Assembly: GCA_021809435.1 (NCBI GenBank)
Contig: JAKBAD010000006.1
Location: 1 to 64,000 of the forward strand
DNA length: 64,000 bases
Reading direction: 5' to 3'
Origin: Pseudomonadota bacterium
Lineage (GTDB): Bacteria > Pseudomonadota > Alphaproteobacteria > Acetobacterales > Acetobacteraceae
Shown here: positions 1-8,782 of the stretch, piece after piece
Layout: each line of letters begins with the position of its first letter
Numbering within the stretch: position 1 is the stretch's first letter
Notes under the pieces: model-generated
Database searches by the model: none
The model's input: only the letters and a program-made list of their open reading frames with translations
Told to the model about the DNA's origin: nothing
Translations under genes and position numbers: made by a program

Positions 1-132
1 AAACCTATCTCGCCAACGTCATCGACCGCATGGCAAAGGGGCATCCAGCCAATAGGCTCGCAGAACTTCTGCCCTGGAATTGGGGCAACACCACAGAATA
101 TCACGCAAACGCGGTCACCGGCTGACGGTTAC
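1..132 (+). mobile_element. IS66-family transposase (TnpC) C-terminus and element end, partial
   Basis: The frame from base 3 to the TGA at 123-125 reads as the last 40 residues of an IS66-type TnpC, ending in the hallmark segment NRLAELLPWNW followed by a short tail. The catalytic domain lies outside the window. The sequence directly after the stop, GCTGACGGTTAC, is the right place for the element terminus, which I put at about 132. IS66 family membership is recognised from the C-terminal motif. The exact end is inferred because the other inverted repeat is not visible. Confidence 0.75.
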
Positions 133-293
133 GCTTGGCCTGCAGCACGGCCTCGGCCTGTTGCACGGCGAGGTCGGTCTTTTTGAGCGTCTCATGGTAC
201 CCGACCGCGTCCTCCAACGCGAGGTTGCTAAAAGTGAGGCTGGCGGCTCGATACTATTAACATGTATAGCTCAAAAAAACTGAAGCATATCCG
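133..293. other. Non-coding stretch between IS66 end and hpaR
   Basis: I see no convincing complete gene here. On the minus strand a short open fragment (about 101-250, ending in a TGA) reads as a charged, helix-prone peptide containing QQAEAVLQAKRNRQ, which may be the tail of a gene interrupted by the IS66 insertion. I cannot name it. The right-hand part must hold the hpaR promoter. It is AT-richer, with a weak ATAC/GTAT inverted repeat around 252-268. Confidence 0.4.
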
Positions 294-815
294 ATGATAA
301 AACAGGACAAAAACATGACTGCGAGTGGGGCGCCGGTGGCGCGGATAAGGTTGCGAGAGTTTTCCCGCTCATTGCCGATGTCGTTGCTTAGGGCGCGCGA
401 GGCTGTGATGGCCCATTTTCGCCCGGGTCTTCAGAAGTTAGGTATTACCGAGCAGCAATGGCGCGTTCTACGTGCACTCACCTCTGTTGCAGAAATTGAG
501 GTTACCGAACTGGCGAAGGCAACGTTTCTACTGGCGCCCTCGCTGTCGCGTATTGTAAAAGATCTGGAGGAGCGATGTCTCATCCGCCGACGCCCACATG
601 ACTTAGATCTCCGCCGTGGCCTCATCTGCATCAGCCCGCAGGGGCGGGCACTGATCGAGACGGCAGGGAATCAGTCGGAGGTGATATATGCCGAAATCAC
701 CCGTCGCTACGGCGAGTTGCGCCTCGCCCAGCTCCAAGAGCTACTGCGGGACTTGGAGGCGGTACTCATGGATCCGATTAGTACGGAGAACGTCGAGCGT
801 CACGAAGGGGAATAA
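294..815 (+). CDS. hpaR: MarR-family repressor of homoprotocatechuate degradation, HpaR
   Basis: This 173-residue protein has a MarR winged-helix core (roughly residues 40-145) with the wing segment DLRRGLICISPQGRAL. The N-terminal LREFSRSLPMSLLRAREAVM is typical of HpaR, which represses hpa genes until homoprotocatechuate or its precursors bind. It lies just upstream of the hpa genes and points the same way. An internal ATG at 315 is an equally good start and would trim seven residues. Its likely targets are the two matching palindromes at 2440-2471 and 13788-13819. Confidence 0.85.
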   Translation: MIKQDKNMTASGAPVARIRLREFSRSLPMSLLRAREAVMAHFRPGLQKLGITEQQWRVLRALTSVAEIEVTELAKATFLLAPSLSRIVKDLEERCLIRRRPHDLDLRRGLICISPQGRALIETAGNQSEVIYAEITRRYGELRLAQLQELLRDLEAVLMDPISTENVERHEGE

Positions 816-852
816 ATCGGACGTCGGTGATTGAAAGCTGGATTATTTATAA

Positions 853-864
853 TTAACGAGTTAA
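853..864. promoter_or_regulatory. Short inverted repeat upstream of the semialdehyde dehydrogenase
   Basis: TTAAC-GA-GTTAA is a perfect 5-bp inverted repeat in an AT-rich gap between hpaR and the next gene. It could be an operator, but it does not match the palindromes before hpaG1 and hpaE. Significance is uncertain in AT-rich DNA. Confidence 0.25.
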
Positions 865-902
865 GTTAAAGAGCCCATTATATGTGATACGGAGAAGCGC
901 TA

Positions 903-2360
903 ATGAACCTGAAGGATTCCAGCCTGTTTCGTCAAGCTGCCCTGGTGGCCGGGCAATGGGTGGAAGCGGATGGCGTGACGGGTATTCCCGTTACTAACCC
1001 CGCCAGCGGCGAGGTTATTGGTTACGTGCCGCGCCTGGGGGCGGCTGAAACCCGTGCCGCCATTGCCGCTGCAGCCGCCGCGCAACGCGACTGGGCGGCG
1101 CGCACCGCCAAAGAGCGCGGCGCTGTGTTGCGCCGCTGGTTCGAGCTGATGATGGAGAACCAGGACGACCTTGGCCGCATTCTCACCGCTGAGCAGGGCA
1201 AACCGTTGGCGGAAGCCAAGGGCGAGATCGCCTATGGCGCCAGCTTTATTGAGTGGTTCGCCGAGGAAGCCAGGCGCGTTTATGGCGACATCATCCCCGG
1301 TCATCAGCGCGACAAGCGGATCCTGGTAATGAAGCAGCCAATCGGCGTGGTTGCCGCCATAACACCCTGGAACTTCCCCAATGCGATGATCACCCGCAAG
1401 GCCGGCCCGGCGCTGGCCGCCGGCTGCGCCATGGTGCTCAAACCCGCTTCGCAGACGCCGTTTTCCGCCATCGCCCTCGCCGTACTGGCCGAGCGCGCGG
1501 GCCTCCCCGCCGGGCTGTTCAGCGTGCTCACCGGCTCGGCGCGCGAGATTGGCGGCGAAATGACCGCCAACCAGGGGGTACGCAAGCTTACCTTCACCGG
1601 TTCCACCGAGGTCGGTGCCGAGCTGTATCGTCAATGCGCGCCGACCATTAAAAAGCTCGGGCTGGAGTTGGGCGGCAACGCGCCGTTCATCGTGTTCGAC
1701 GACGCCGACCTGGATGCCGCGGTGGAGGGCGCGCTGATCGCCAAATTCCGCAATAACGGCCAGACCTGTGTATGTGCCAACCGTATTTATGTGCAGGACG
1801 CTGTGTATGACGCCTTCGCTGAAAAACTGGCCGCCGCCGTGGGTAGGCTGAAAACTGGCAATGGTATGGATGAGGGCGTGGTGCTCGGCCCGCTGATCGA
1901 CAATGCCGCGCTGGAGAAAGTGGCGGAGCATGTGGCCGATGCCGTGGCCAAGGGCGCGTGGGTGGTGAGCGGCGGGCGCCCGCATGCGCTGGGCGGCACG
2001 TTTTATGAAGCCACCGTGCTGGCCGGCGTGACCAAAGACATGGCAGTGGCGCGCGAGGAAACCTTCGGCCCCGTGGCACCGCTGTTCAGGTTCTCTGACG
2101 AGGCCGATGTTATTGCCCAGGCTAACGACACCGAATTCGGCCTTGCCTCCTATATGTATGCCAAAGACCTCGCGCGGGTGTTCCGGGTGGCGGAGGCGCT
2201 GGAATACGGCATGGTCGGGGTAAATACTGGTCTCATCTCTACCGCCGAGGCGCCGTTTGGCGGCGTGAAACTCTCAGGGCTGGGACGAGAGGGCTCGCGC
2301 TACGGCATCGAGGAGTTTGTCGAGGTGAAGTATGTTTGCCTGGGCGGGATAACCGCCTGA
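903..2360 (+). CDS. gabD: NAD(P)-dependent succinate-semialdehyde dehydrogenase
   Basis: This is a full-length 485-residue aldehyde dehydrogenase with the catalytic glutamate in ELGGNAPFIVFDDAD, the catalytic cysteine in NNGQTCVCANR and the C-terminal PFGGVKLSGLGREG. Sequence style matches GabD-type enzymes that oxidise succinate semialdehyde to succinate. The last hpa step, the HpaI aldolase, yields pyruvate and succinate semialdehyde, so this enzyme would feed the product into the TCA cycle. That role is inferred from location between hpaR and hpaG1. A strong terminator follows, so it is probably a separate transcription unit. GGAG lies seven bases before the ATG. Confidence 0.85.
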   Translation: MNLKDSSLFRQAALVAGQWVEADGVTGIPVTNPASGEVIGYVPRLGAAETRAAIAAAAAAQRDWAARTAKERGAVLRRWFELMMENQDDLGRILTAEQGKPLAEAKGEIAYGASFIEWFAEEARRVYGDIIPGHQRDKRILVMKQPIGVVAAITPWNFPNAMITRKAGPALAAGCAMVLKPASQTPFSAIALAVLAERAGLPAGLFSVLTGSAREIGGEMTANQGVRKLTFTGSTEVGAELYRQCAPTIKKLGLELGGNAPFIVFDDADLDAAVEGALIAKFRNNGQTCVCANRIYVQDAVYDAFAEKLAAAVGRLKTGNGMDEGVVLGPLIDNAALEKVAEHVADAVAKGAWVVSGGRPHALGGTFYEATVLAGVTKDMAVAREETFGPVAPLFRFSDEADVIAQANDTEFGLASYMYAKDLARVFRVAEALEYGMVGVNTGLISTAEAPFGGVKLSGLGREGSRYGIEEFVEVKYVCLGGITA

Positions 2361-2366
2361 AATACC

Positions 2367-2395
2367 AGGGGCGGGCGATGGCTCGCCCCTTTTTT
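2367..2395 (+). terminator. Rho-independent terminator after gabD
   Basis: GGGGCGGGC and GCTCGCCCC (one G-T wobble) flank a GATG loop and are followed directly by six T. The position just past the gabD stop fits termination of plus-strand transcription before the hpaG operon promoter. Confidence 0.8.
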
Positions 2396-2439
2396 GTGCA
2401 AATCCTCAGCCCAAGTGCTTGCGCTGTTAATGAAATGGC

Positions 2440-2471
2440 GTGAATATACTTAATATGATAAGTATATTCAC
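2440..2471. promoter_or_regulatory. Probable HpaR operator upstream of hpaG1
   Basis: GTGAATATACTT and its exact reverse complement AAGTATATTCAC flank an 8-base AATATGAT centre, 15 bases before the hpaG1 start. The same architecture and core (GRATATACTT, 8-bp spacer) recurs before hpaE at 13788-13819. MarR-family repressors bind such palindromes over promoters. Assignment to HpaR is inferred from its presence at both hpa blocks. Confidence 0.75.
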
Positions 2472-2486
2472 GGCGGAGGCCTAACC

Positions 2487-3083
2487 ATGACCATCAGCGG
2501 CACCGCCTATGGCGTTGTGCTCAATGACCGTGCCGAGCGCGAGGCGCTGGCGGCGGCGCTTGTTGAGAAGCCCTACCAATCTCCGCCGCAGGCGCCTGTA
2601 ATATATATCAAGCCCGGACCTTGCCTGAGCAGTGGCGGCGCGCCGGTGCCTGTGCCGGTTGAGGCGCCGGAGCTGACTGTGGCCGCTACCGTGGCGTTGC
2701 TGTTTGGGACCGGCGGCGTCGCCGCAGCCGCGCTGGCGCTGGATGTGTCGTTGCCCGGCGGCGACTACTATCGGCCTGATATCGCCCGCCGCTGCCGGGA
2801 TGGTTTTTTGCCACTCGGTGCTTTTGGCAACCCGGCGCTGCCGGACGAAATCGTCACCTTCGTCGACGGCGCCGAGGTGCATCGTTGGCGTCTGGAGCGT
2901 CTGGTCCGCGACGCGGGCCGGCTTATTGCTGATCTGAGCAGCTTCATGACACTGCGCCCGGGTGACCTGCTGCTGGTTGGCTTGCCCGGCGACCCCCCGA
3001 CCGCCCGCGCGGGCCAGAGCATCCGGGTTCAGGCCGCCGGCCTGCCAGACCTTTCCACCATGCTCGTCGCGGAGGCCGCATGA
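2487..3083 (+). CDS. hpaG1: HpaG N-terminal-type subunit (isomerase/decarboxylase)
   Basis: This 198-residue protein belongs to the fumarylacetoacetate hydrolase superfamily and matches the N-terminal half of HpaG/HpcE. That enzyme decarboxylates 5-carboxymethyl-2-oxo-hex-3-ene-1,7-dioate and isomerises the product in homoprotocatechuate breakdown. Recognisable segments are YIKPGPCLSSGGAPVPVP near the start and SSFMTLRPGDLLLVGLPG near the end. In enterobacteria the two halves are one polypeptide. Here they are separate genes overlapping by ATGA. The start has a GGAGG-like site eight bases upstream and follows the putative HpaR operator. Confidence 0.85.
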   Translation: MTISGTAYGVVLNDRAEREALAAALVEKPYQSPPQAPVIYIKPGPCLSSGGAPVPVPVEAPELTVAATVALLFGTGGVAAAALALDVSLPGGDYYRPDIARRCRDGFLPLGAFGNPALPDEIVTFVDGAEVHRWRLERLVRDAGRLIADLSSFMTLRPGDLLLVGLPGDPPTARAGQSIRVQAAGLPDLSTMLVAEAA

Positions 3084-3847
3084 AGCGCGCACGCATTGCC
3101 TATCAAGGGCGCGACCTTTGGGTTGCCGTCGCTGCCGATGGCCATGGTTTGACCCTGCCCGACGGCCGCCTCCTGGCCGCTGCCGACGCGCATTGGCTGC
3201 CTCCCATTACCCACGGTGCTTCCGTGTATGCGTTGGGCCTGAACTATGCCGACCATTCGCGCGAGTTGGGGTTTGCCGCCAAACAGGCGACACCGCTGGT
3301 GTTTCTCAAGGGCGGCAATTGCTTTGTAGGGCATCGCGGGACCACGCCGCATCCGGTGGGTGTGACGCAGATGCACCCTGAATGCGAGCTGGTTGCCGTA
3401 ATTGGCAGGGTGGCGCGCAACGTTTCACGGGCGGATGCGCTAGCTTGCGTGGCGGGCTACACCATCGCGAACGACTATGCGCTCCGCGAATATTTGGAGA
3501 ATTATCTGCGTCCCAACGTGGCGGTGAAGAACCGTGACGCCACCACGCCGCTGGGGCCATGGATTGTTGACGCCGCCGATGTGTTGGACCCGCAGGCGCT
3601 CACCCTGAGCACGCGCGTGAATGGTGCCGAGGTGCAGCATGGCTCCACGGCGGATATGATCCTCGATGTGGCCGGGCTGATCGAGTACCTCTCCAGCTTT
3701 GTCACCCTCATGCCCGGAGACATGATTCTGACGGGTACGCCCCATGGCGTACATTTTTGTGCCCCCGGAGACGAGGTGGTGTGTCAGATCGAGGGGATAG
3801 GTACCCTCACCAGCCACCTCATTGCCCCGCCAGGACGGAAAGCCTGA
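3080..3847 (+). CDS. hpaG2: HpaG C-terminal-type subunit (isomerase/decarboxylase)
   Basis: This 255-residue fumarylacetoacetate hydrolase fold protein is the partner half of HpaG. It retains the metal-binding acid pair in PECELVAVIG, the aspartate in TIANDYALREYL, and the late SSFVTLMPGDMILTGTPHGV segment of catalytically complete family members. It is expected to pair with HpaG1 in the decarboxylation and isomerisation steps. The ATG sits inside the hpaG1 stop, implying translational coupling, and one base separates its stop from the hpaF start. Confidence 0.88.
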   Translation: MKRARIAYQGRDLWVAVAADGHGLTLPDGRLLAAADAHWLPPITHGASVYALGLNYADHSRELGFAAKQATPLVFLKGGNCFVGHRGTTPHPVGVTQMHPECELVAVIGRVARNVSRADALACVAGYTIANDYALREYLENYLRPNVAVKNRDATTPLGPWIVDAADVLDPQALTLSTRVNGAEVQHGSTADMILDVAGLIEYLSSFVTLMPGDMILTGTPHGVHFCAPGDEVVCQIEGIGTLTSHLIAPPGRKA

Positions 3848-3848
3848 C

Positions 3849-4235
3849 ATGGCCCACGCGATTGTGGAATGGACCGCCAATCTGCAGGGTGAATTTGAAA
3901 TTCGCCCACTGCTGGAACTGATCGCCCAGGATATGCGCGATAATGCCGGTGGGGTGTTTCCGGTGGGCGGGATTCGTGTACGCGGCGTGTGCGTCACCGA
4001 TTATATCATCGCCGATGGCGCGGAGCCGCGTGATGCCTTCATCAATGTCGATGTGAAGATGGGCGAGGGGCGCAGCCCCTCGTTCCGCCGCGCCTATTTT
4101 GACGCTTTGAGCGCACGTATCGTGGCGCATCTGGGCGATTTGTTCACGCGTCGCCCGCTGGCCTTCTCAATGTACGTGACCGAGGCTGAAGGCTGGAAAC
4201 ACAATAACATCCACACACGTTTGAGGAAGGCTTGA
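3849..4235 (+). CDS. hpaF: 5-carboxymethyl-2-hydroxymuconate delta-isomerase
   Basis: At 128 residues this matches the size of HpaF/HpcD, a small trimeric isomerase in the tautomerase superfamily. Conserved family segments include FPVGGIRVRG and KHNNIHTRL near the C-terminus. It moves the double bond of 5-carboxymethyl-2-hydroxymuconate before the HpaG step. An upstream in-frame ATG at 3822 would overlap hpaG2. The ATG at 3849 gives the family-typical N-terminus (MAHAIVEW), whose residue after Met is alanine instead of the proline seen in E. coli HpaF. Confidence 0.85.
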   Translation: MAHAIVEWTANLQGEFEIRPLLELIAQDMRDNAGGVFPVGGIRVRGVCVTDYIIADGAEPRDAFINVDVKMGEGRSPSFRRAYFDALSARIVAHLGDLFTRRPLAFSMYVTEAEGWKHNNIHTRLRKA

Positions 4236-4238
4236 GCC

Positions 4239-5045
4239 ATGGCCCTGTCGCCTGACACCATTGCCGCGTTGGCCTCCCGCCTGGACGAGGCCGAGCGTAC
4301 GCGCACCCAGATTACCCAGTTCTCTCTGGAGTTTCCCGAAATGACGCTGGAGGACGGCTATGCCATCAGTCGCGCCTGGGTGGCGCAAAAACTGGCGGCG
4401 GGGCGCCGGATCGTCGGCCATAAGATCGGTCTGACCAGCCGCGCCATGCAACGCGCCTCCAACGTTACTGAGCCCGATTTCGGCACGCTGCTGGACGACA
4501 TGCTGTTTACCGCCGGGCAGGACATCCCGATGACGCGGTTCATCGAGCCGCGCGTGGAAGTGGAGCTGGCTTTCATCCTCAAGGCGCCGCTGCAAGGCCC
4601 GGGTGTAACCATCTTTGATGTGCTCAATGCCACCGACTACGTAACCCCGGCACTGGAGATTATCGACGCGCGTATCGAGCGGCTGGACCGCGCCAGCGGT
4701 GTCACCCGCAAGGTGTTTGATACAATCTCGGACAACGCCGCCAACGGCGGCATCGTGCTGGGCGGGCGCCCGGTGCGGCCCGACGCCATGGATTTGCGCT
4801 GGGTTTGCGCCCTGCTGTGCCGCAACGCCGTTATCGAGGAGTCTGGCGTGGCGGCAGCGGTGCTCAACCATCCGGCCACCGGGGTGGCGTGGTTGGCTAA
4901 CAAAATCGCCCCGCATGGCGAGCGGCTGGAGGCTGGGCAGATCGTGTTGGCGGGCAGTTTCACAGCGCCGGTCTTTGCCCGCGCTGGAGATAGCTTCCAT
5001 GTTGATTACGGCCCATTGGGGACTATCGCGATGAGGTTCTTATGA
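4239..5045 (+). CDS. hpaH: 2-oxo-hepta-4-ene-1,7-dioate hydratase
   Basis: This 268-residue protein is a hydratase of the HpaH/MhpD type. The segments [23 protein letters not shown] and [12 protein letters not shown] contain the expected fold and metal-ligand region. It adds water to 2-oxo-hept-4-ene-1,7-dioate to give the HpaI substrate. It is three bases after hpaF and overlaps hpaI, so it is an internal gene of a tight operon. Confidence 0.9.
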   Translation: MALSPDTIAALASRLDEAERTRTQITQFSLEFPEMTLEDGYAISRAWVAQKLAAGRRIVGHKIGLTSRAMQRASNVTEPDFGTLLDDMLFTAGQDIPMTRFIEPRVEVELAFILKAPLQGPGVTIFDVLNATDYVTPALEIIDARIERLDRASGVTRKVFDTISDNAANGGIVLGGRPVRPDAMDLRWVCALLCRNAVIEESGVAAAVLNHPATGVAWLANKIAPHGERLEAGQIVLAGSFTAPVFARAGDSFHVDYGPLGTIAMRFL

Positions 5046-5794
5046 TGCGCTTCAAAGATCGCCTGGCAGAGGGTAAACCTCTGCGCGGGCTATGGCAGTC
5101 GCTGGCCACCCCCTACACCGCCGAAATCTGCGCCCGCGCGGGGTTTGAGTGGCTGCTATTTGACGGTGAGCACGCCCCTAATACGCTGCCGCTATTGCTG
5201 GCGCAGTTGCAAGCGGTCACGCCGTTTGGGGCTATGCCCATCGCCCGAACACCCAATGACGAACCGGCAATTATCAAGCAGTATCTCGATATCGGCTTTA
5301 CCACGCTGCTGGTGCCGATGGTAGAGAGCGCCGCTCAAGCCGCGCGCATTGTCGCCGCTACACGGTTTCCACCGCATGGGATTCGGGGCGTTGCCAGCGC
5401 CACCTCGCGAGCCTCGGGCTTTGGCGCCGACCCCACTTATCTAGCTACCGCGCATGAAAATGTGACGGTGATCTTACAAATTGAGAGCCGCGCCGGGCTG
5501 GAGGCGCTGGATGAGATTGCCGCCACGCCGGGTGTCGACGCGCTGTTCATCGGCCCGGCCGATCTCGCCGCTTCGCTTGGGCATCTGGGCAACCCCCGTC
5601 ATGACGAGGTGCAGGCGGCGATCACCAATACCCTGATGCGCGCGCGTGCGGCGGGCAAGCCGGTGGGCATTTTCGCCCTCTCTCCCGACGACGCCAAAGC
5701 CCGTTTTATCCAGGGCTTTAGCTTTGTGTCACTCGGTACCGATATCGGCCTGTTAACCACCGGCGCGTGCGCGCTGTTGGCGCAAAGTGCTTGA
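5042..5794 (+). CDS. hpaI: 4-hydroxy-2-oxoheptanedioate aldolase
   Basis: This 250-residue HpcH/HpaI-family class II aldolase cleaves 4-hydroxy-2-oxoheptanedioate to pyruvate and succinate semialdehyde. Family marks include [13 protein letters not shown] (catalytic histidine region), [15 protein letters not shown] (metal-ligand glutamate) and [15 protein letters not shown] (metal-ligand aspartate). It starts inside the hpaH stop. ATG at 5042 or 5045 is possible. It ends the first hpa operon. Confidence 0.9.
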   Translation: MMRFKDRLAEGKPLRGLWQSLATPYTAEICARAGFEWLLFDGEHAPNTLPLLLAQLQAVTPFGAMPIARTPNDEPAIIKQYLDIGFTTLLVPMVESAAQAARIVAATRFPPHGIRGVASATSRASGFGADPTYLATAHENVTVILQIESRAGLEALDEIAATPGVDALFIGPADLAASLGHLGNPRHDEVQAAITNTLMRARAAGKPVGIFALSPDDAKARFIQGFSFVSLGTDIGLLTTGACALLAQSA

Positions 5795-5900
5795 GTTTTG
5801 GCGCGGTTTAACATGTTCATAGGTATTTTTAGCCGTTAGGTTTCGTTCGAAGCCTGCATCACAGAGCGTCTATAAGTCGCCAAAAGAGGGGGAAGATCTG

Positions 5901-6278
5901 ATGGCCGTCGATATCCGGAAACTGGACAGCTTAATCGCTGAAATTCAGGCACCGCTACGTGGCAGCCTGCTGGCGGCTGAGGTGTGGGAACGCAATCCGT
6001 TACGCTCTCTGGCGGCGATCAATCCGCAGCCCGCGGCCGTGGCTTTGGAAGAGCGCATCTATGAGGGGGTGCAGCAGGCGTTGTCGCAGGCGGGGTGGCC
6101 TGGCCTTCACCAATATTATCTGATGGAGCTGGCAGGCGGAGAGCTTAACATCACGCTCATCTGCGGTACCGACTTGATGATGGGCCTGCTGGTGGATGGC
6201 AAAGCCAATAATCTGGGCGTCGCGTTCAGTGTCATCATCCCTAAATGCTTGCAAGGCATTGAAGCCGCACGCCTCTAA
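5901..6278 (+). CDS. Conserved-looking hypothetical protein, 125 aa
   Basis: I do not recognise this protein. It is soluble, with no signal peptide, an acidic helical N-terminal half and a strand-rich C-terminal half (ELNITLICGTDLMMGLLVDGKANN). The shape vaguely recalls small regulatory alpha/beta folds, but that is not an assignment. A GGGG-AAG ribosome site precedes the ATG. It lies 37 bases before the first copy of the aldehyde dehydrogenase gene and is not duplicated with it, so the two may form one transcript. Confidence 0.6.
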   Translation: MAVDIRKLDSLIAEIQAPLRGSLLAAEVWERNPLRSLAAINPQPAAVALEERIYEGVQQALSQAGWPGLHQYYLMELAGGELNITLICGTDLMMGLLVDGKANNLGVAFSVIIPKCLQGIEAARL

Positions 6279-6308
6279 GCGCGCGGCAACTCAAACAATT
6301 TTACGAAG

Positions 6309-7718
6309 GAACACCATGAAACCTTACGCTTTGATTATTAATGGCCGGCGCGTTGAGACGGAGCATCATCTTGAGGTGCGGAATCCTGCGGATGGCAGTG
6401 TGGTGGGGCTGATGCCGGTTGCCACGGAAGCGGCGTTGAATGCTGCCGTGGCGGCGGCGAGCGCGGCGTTTTCTGATTGGGCGGCGATGCCGGATGCTGA
6501 ACGTCAGGCGCTGTGCAACAAGGTTGCCGATATCATTGAGGCGCATTCGGAAGAGCTGGCGCAGCTTCTGACGCTTGAGCAGGGCAAGCCGCTGGGTGGG
6601 CTGGGCTCTCGGTTCGAGCTGGGCGGCGCGGTGGCTTGGACGCGCGCCACGGCGGGGCTGAGCCTGCCTGTGGAGGTTCTGCAAGACACGCCCGAGGGGC
6701 GAGTTGAGTTGCACCGCAAACCCATAGGTGTGGTCGGTTCGATCACGCCCTGGAACTGGCCGGTGATGATCGCCTGCTGGCACCTCATTCCAGCGCTTCG
6801 GGCGGGGAACACGGTGGTGAACAAACCCTCCAGCCTGACGCCGCTCTCGACCATTCGCATGGTCGAGCTGATGAACCAGGTGCTGCCGCCCGGCGTGATG
6901 AATGTCGTGACCGGCGCGGGTGGGCTGGGCGGCTCTCTGGCCGCGCATCCGGGAGTGAGCAAGGTTGTGTTTACCGGCTCCACGCCGGTGGGCAAGAAGG
7001 TGATGGAAGCCGCCGCGGGGACGCTGAAGCGCCTGACCTTGGAGCTGGGCGGCAACGATGCGGGGATTGTGCTGCCCGGCACCGACCCGGCCGCCATCGC
7101 GGAAGGTCTATTCTGGGGCGCGTTCATCAATAACGGCCAGACCTGCGCCGCGCTCAAGCGGTTATATGTGCATGAGAGCGTGCACGACGCGGTGTGCGAT
7201 GCGCTGGTGGCTTATGCTTCAAACATCCCGGTGGGCGATGGGCGCCTGGAGACCAGCGTGCTGGGGCCGGTGCAAAATGAGAACCAGCTCAATTTGGTGC
7301 GCGAGCTGGTGGAAGATGCCAAGGCCAATGGGGGTAAGGTGCTTCTGGGGGGCAATCCGGGCAATGGGCCTGGTTATTTCTATCCGATTACGTTGGTCTC
7401 TAACGTTGATAATGGCGTGCGGCTGGTGGATGAGGAGCAGTTTGGCCCGGCGCTGCCGATTATCAAATATTCGTCGGTGGATGAGGTTATCGCCCGTGCC
7501 AATGCCTCGCCGTTTGGTTTGGGCGGGTCGGTGTGGTCGTCTGACATCGAGGCGGCCAAGGCGGTGGCCAAGCGCCTGGAGTGCGGCTCGGTGTGGATCA
7601 ACAAGCACGGTGCCATTCAGCCTAATGCCCCGTTTGGCGGCGTCAAGCAGTCGGGCATTGGCGTGGAGTTCGGGGTTGATGGGTTGAAGGAATTCACCAC
7701 AATCCAGACCCTGCTGGT
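6309..7718 (+). repeat. 1,410-bp exact direct repeat, copy 1
   Basis: This block matches 21265-22674 without any difference that I could find. It runs from seven bases before the ATG to the middle of the last sense codon and contains no IS sequence. Flanks diverge immediately at both ends (GGA versus AGA before, GTG-TGA versus GTA-TAA after). Confidence 0.95.
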
Positions 7719-7722
7719 GTGA
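6316..7722 (+). CDS. NAD(P)-dependent aldehyde dehydrogenase, copy 1
   Basis: This 468-residue aldehyde dehydrogenase has the catalytic glutamate in TLELGGNDAGIVLPG, the cysteine in NNGQTCAALKRLYV and NAPFGGVKQSGIG at the end. The start at 6316 has AAGGA upstream. A longer open frame from 6196 overlaps the previous gene and is rejected. Its substrate is unknown. Placement beside amine-oxidation genes and a FeaR-like regulator at copy 2 suggests an aromatic acetaldehyde such as 4-hydroxyphenylacetaldehyde. The protein is identical in all residues to the copy at 21272-22678. Confidence 0.9.
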   Translation: MKPYALIINGRRVETEHHLEVRNPADGSVVGLMPVATEAALNAAVAAASAAFSDWAAMPDAERQALCNKVADIIEAHSEELAQLLTLEQGKPLGGLGSRFELGGAVAWTRATAGLSLPVEVLQDTPEGRVELHRKPIGVVGSITPWNWPVMIACWHLIPALRAGNTVVNKPSSLTPLSTIRMVELMNQVLPPGVMNVVTGAGGLGGSLAAHPGVSKVVFTGSTPVGKKVMEAAAGTLKRLTLELGGNDAGIVLPGTDPAAIAEGLFWGAFINNGQTCAALKRLYVHESVHDAVCDALVAYASNIPVGDGRLETSVLGPVQNENQLNLVRELVEDAKANGGKVLLGGNPGNGPGYFYPITLVSNVDNGVRLVDEEQFGPALPIIKYSSVDEVIARANASPFGLGGSVWSSDIEAAKAVAKRLECGSVWINKHGAIQPNAPFGGVKQSGIGVEFGVDGLKEFTTIQTLLV

Positions 7723-7726
7723 TGCC

Positions 7727-7765
7727 AAGGGGCGGTGGGCAGGTGCCCCCGCCTTATTTTTTTGC
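7727..7765. terminator. Probable bidirectional terminator between ALDH copy 1 and AraC gene
   Basis: An imperfect G-rich/C-rich stem (AAGGGGCGGTGGGC with GCCCCCGCCTT) is followed by a T run at 7757-7763. The convergent araC gene stops inside it at 7754. It would serve the plus strand best. Confidence 0.5.
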
Positions 7766-8782
7766 TTTTTGGGCGCGGGCGAAAGCGGCGGGAGACATGC
7801 CTTCCCAGGCTTTGAACGCCCGCCAGAACGCGCTGGGATCGGTGTAGCCGACGGCGTGCGCCACCGCCCCCACCTGCCGGGGCTTGATGTGCAGCAGAGA
7901 ACGCGCCTGCCCTTGGCGCACTTCGCGGATGATCTCGCGCACCGAGCTACCCTCATCAGCCAGATAGCGTTGCAGCGAGCGCGCGGGTATCCCTAGTTCG
8001 GTCGCCAGACTGGCCACATTTACCCCGGCCCGGCCTAAATCCCGCATCACAATTCGTCTCACCTGCTCCACCAGCTGCATGTCCTGATCGGTGGATATCA
8101 GCATGTCCTCCATATGGCGGCGCAGGAACGGTGCAAACCCGGCATGTGCGCCCTGGACAGGCCTATCCAAATCCGCATGCTCGATGAGCAGGGTGTTGGC
8201 GGGCTGGTCAAAGCGCAGCGGCGCCCTGAACATAGACTGCAACTCCCGCCATTCCGCCGGGCGTTTATGTTCGAAATGGACCTCCAGCGGCGTCCAGTTG
8301 CCGCCCAAGAAGGCGCGCACCATGATGCAGGTGGCGGTGAGGGTGAATTCAGCATCCTGGCGTCGTGGCCACATTTTTTCGTCGGTAATGCGATACGACC
8401 ACAGCGCCACGTCGTCCTGATCATGCAACGTAATGTCCGTGATATCTTGCCAGATCTTGATAAACTGCGCCATGGCTTCCATGCCCTGGCGTAGGTTTCG
8501 GCTGCTGAGCACGAGAAATCCTATAGGGCCGAGTAATTCGCCCGGTGGCAGGGAGTGGCCCAGCCGCGCCCCAAACAGCGGGTCATTGGCTAAGGTGGCG
8601 GCGTCCTCGAACAGCTGCAGGTATCGCGCAAGCGCCATCTGGTCATAGAGGTCTGTCGAGGTTGTCCTGATATTATGCTCACGCCGCAGAAAGGCGCCGC
8701 CGTTATTACAGTGCAAAATAGCGGTGATGACCTGATTTACCACTGAGGAGCGGATCATGGGCACGGAAACATGAGCGGCCAT
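7754..8782 (-). CDS. AraC-family transcriptional regulator (arabinose-binding-like N-domain)
   Basis: The protein is about 342 residues from the ATG at 8782. Another ATG at 8758 is possible. The N-terminal two thirds carry a ligand-sensing domain of the OruR/ArgR-like type, with LGPIGFLVLSSRNLRQGMEAM. The C-terminus has paired helix-turn-helix motifs (VASLATELGIPARSLQRYL, then AVGYTDPSAFWRAFKAWEGMSP). It is divergent from the APC permease operon, which it probably controls. It is a clear paralogue of the regulator at 16383-17414, sharing the WPRRQDAE and PLEVHFEH segments. Confidence 0.85.
   Translation of the reverse strand: MAAHVSVPMIRSSVVNQVITAILHCNNGGAFLRREHNIRTTSTDLYDQMALARYLQLFEDAATLANDPLFGARLGHSLPPGELLGPIGFLVLSSRNLRQGMEAMAQFIKIWQDITDITLHDQDDVALWSYRITDEKMWPRRQDAEFTLTATCIMVRAFLGGNWTPLEVHFEHKRPAEWRELQSMFRAPLRFDQPANTLLIEHADLDRPVQGAHAGFAPFLRRHMEDMLISTDQDMQLVEQVRRIVMRDLGRAGVNVASLATELGIPARSLQRYLADEGSSVREIIREVRQGQARSLLHIKPRQVGAVAHAVGYTDPSAFWRAFKAWEGMSPAAFARAQKAKK

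Noticed and set aside
80-283. Plus-strand 67-codon open frame at the window start
   Set aside because: It overlaps the IS66 TnpC end in another frame and has no family resemblance or ribosome site.
900-1985. Long antisense open frame under gabD, and similar ones under hpaH, ALDH copies and radical-SAM gene
   Set aside because: Long antisense frames are expected in GC-rich coding DNA. The sense proteins have intact catalytic motifs.
3080-3083. hpaG1/hpaG2 as one gene broken by a frameshift
   Set aside because: The ATGA overlap, complete domains on each side and known split forms of HpaG indicate two genuine genes.
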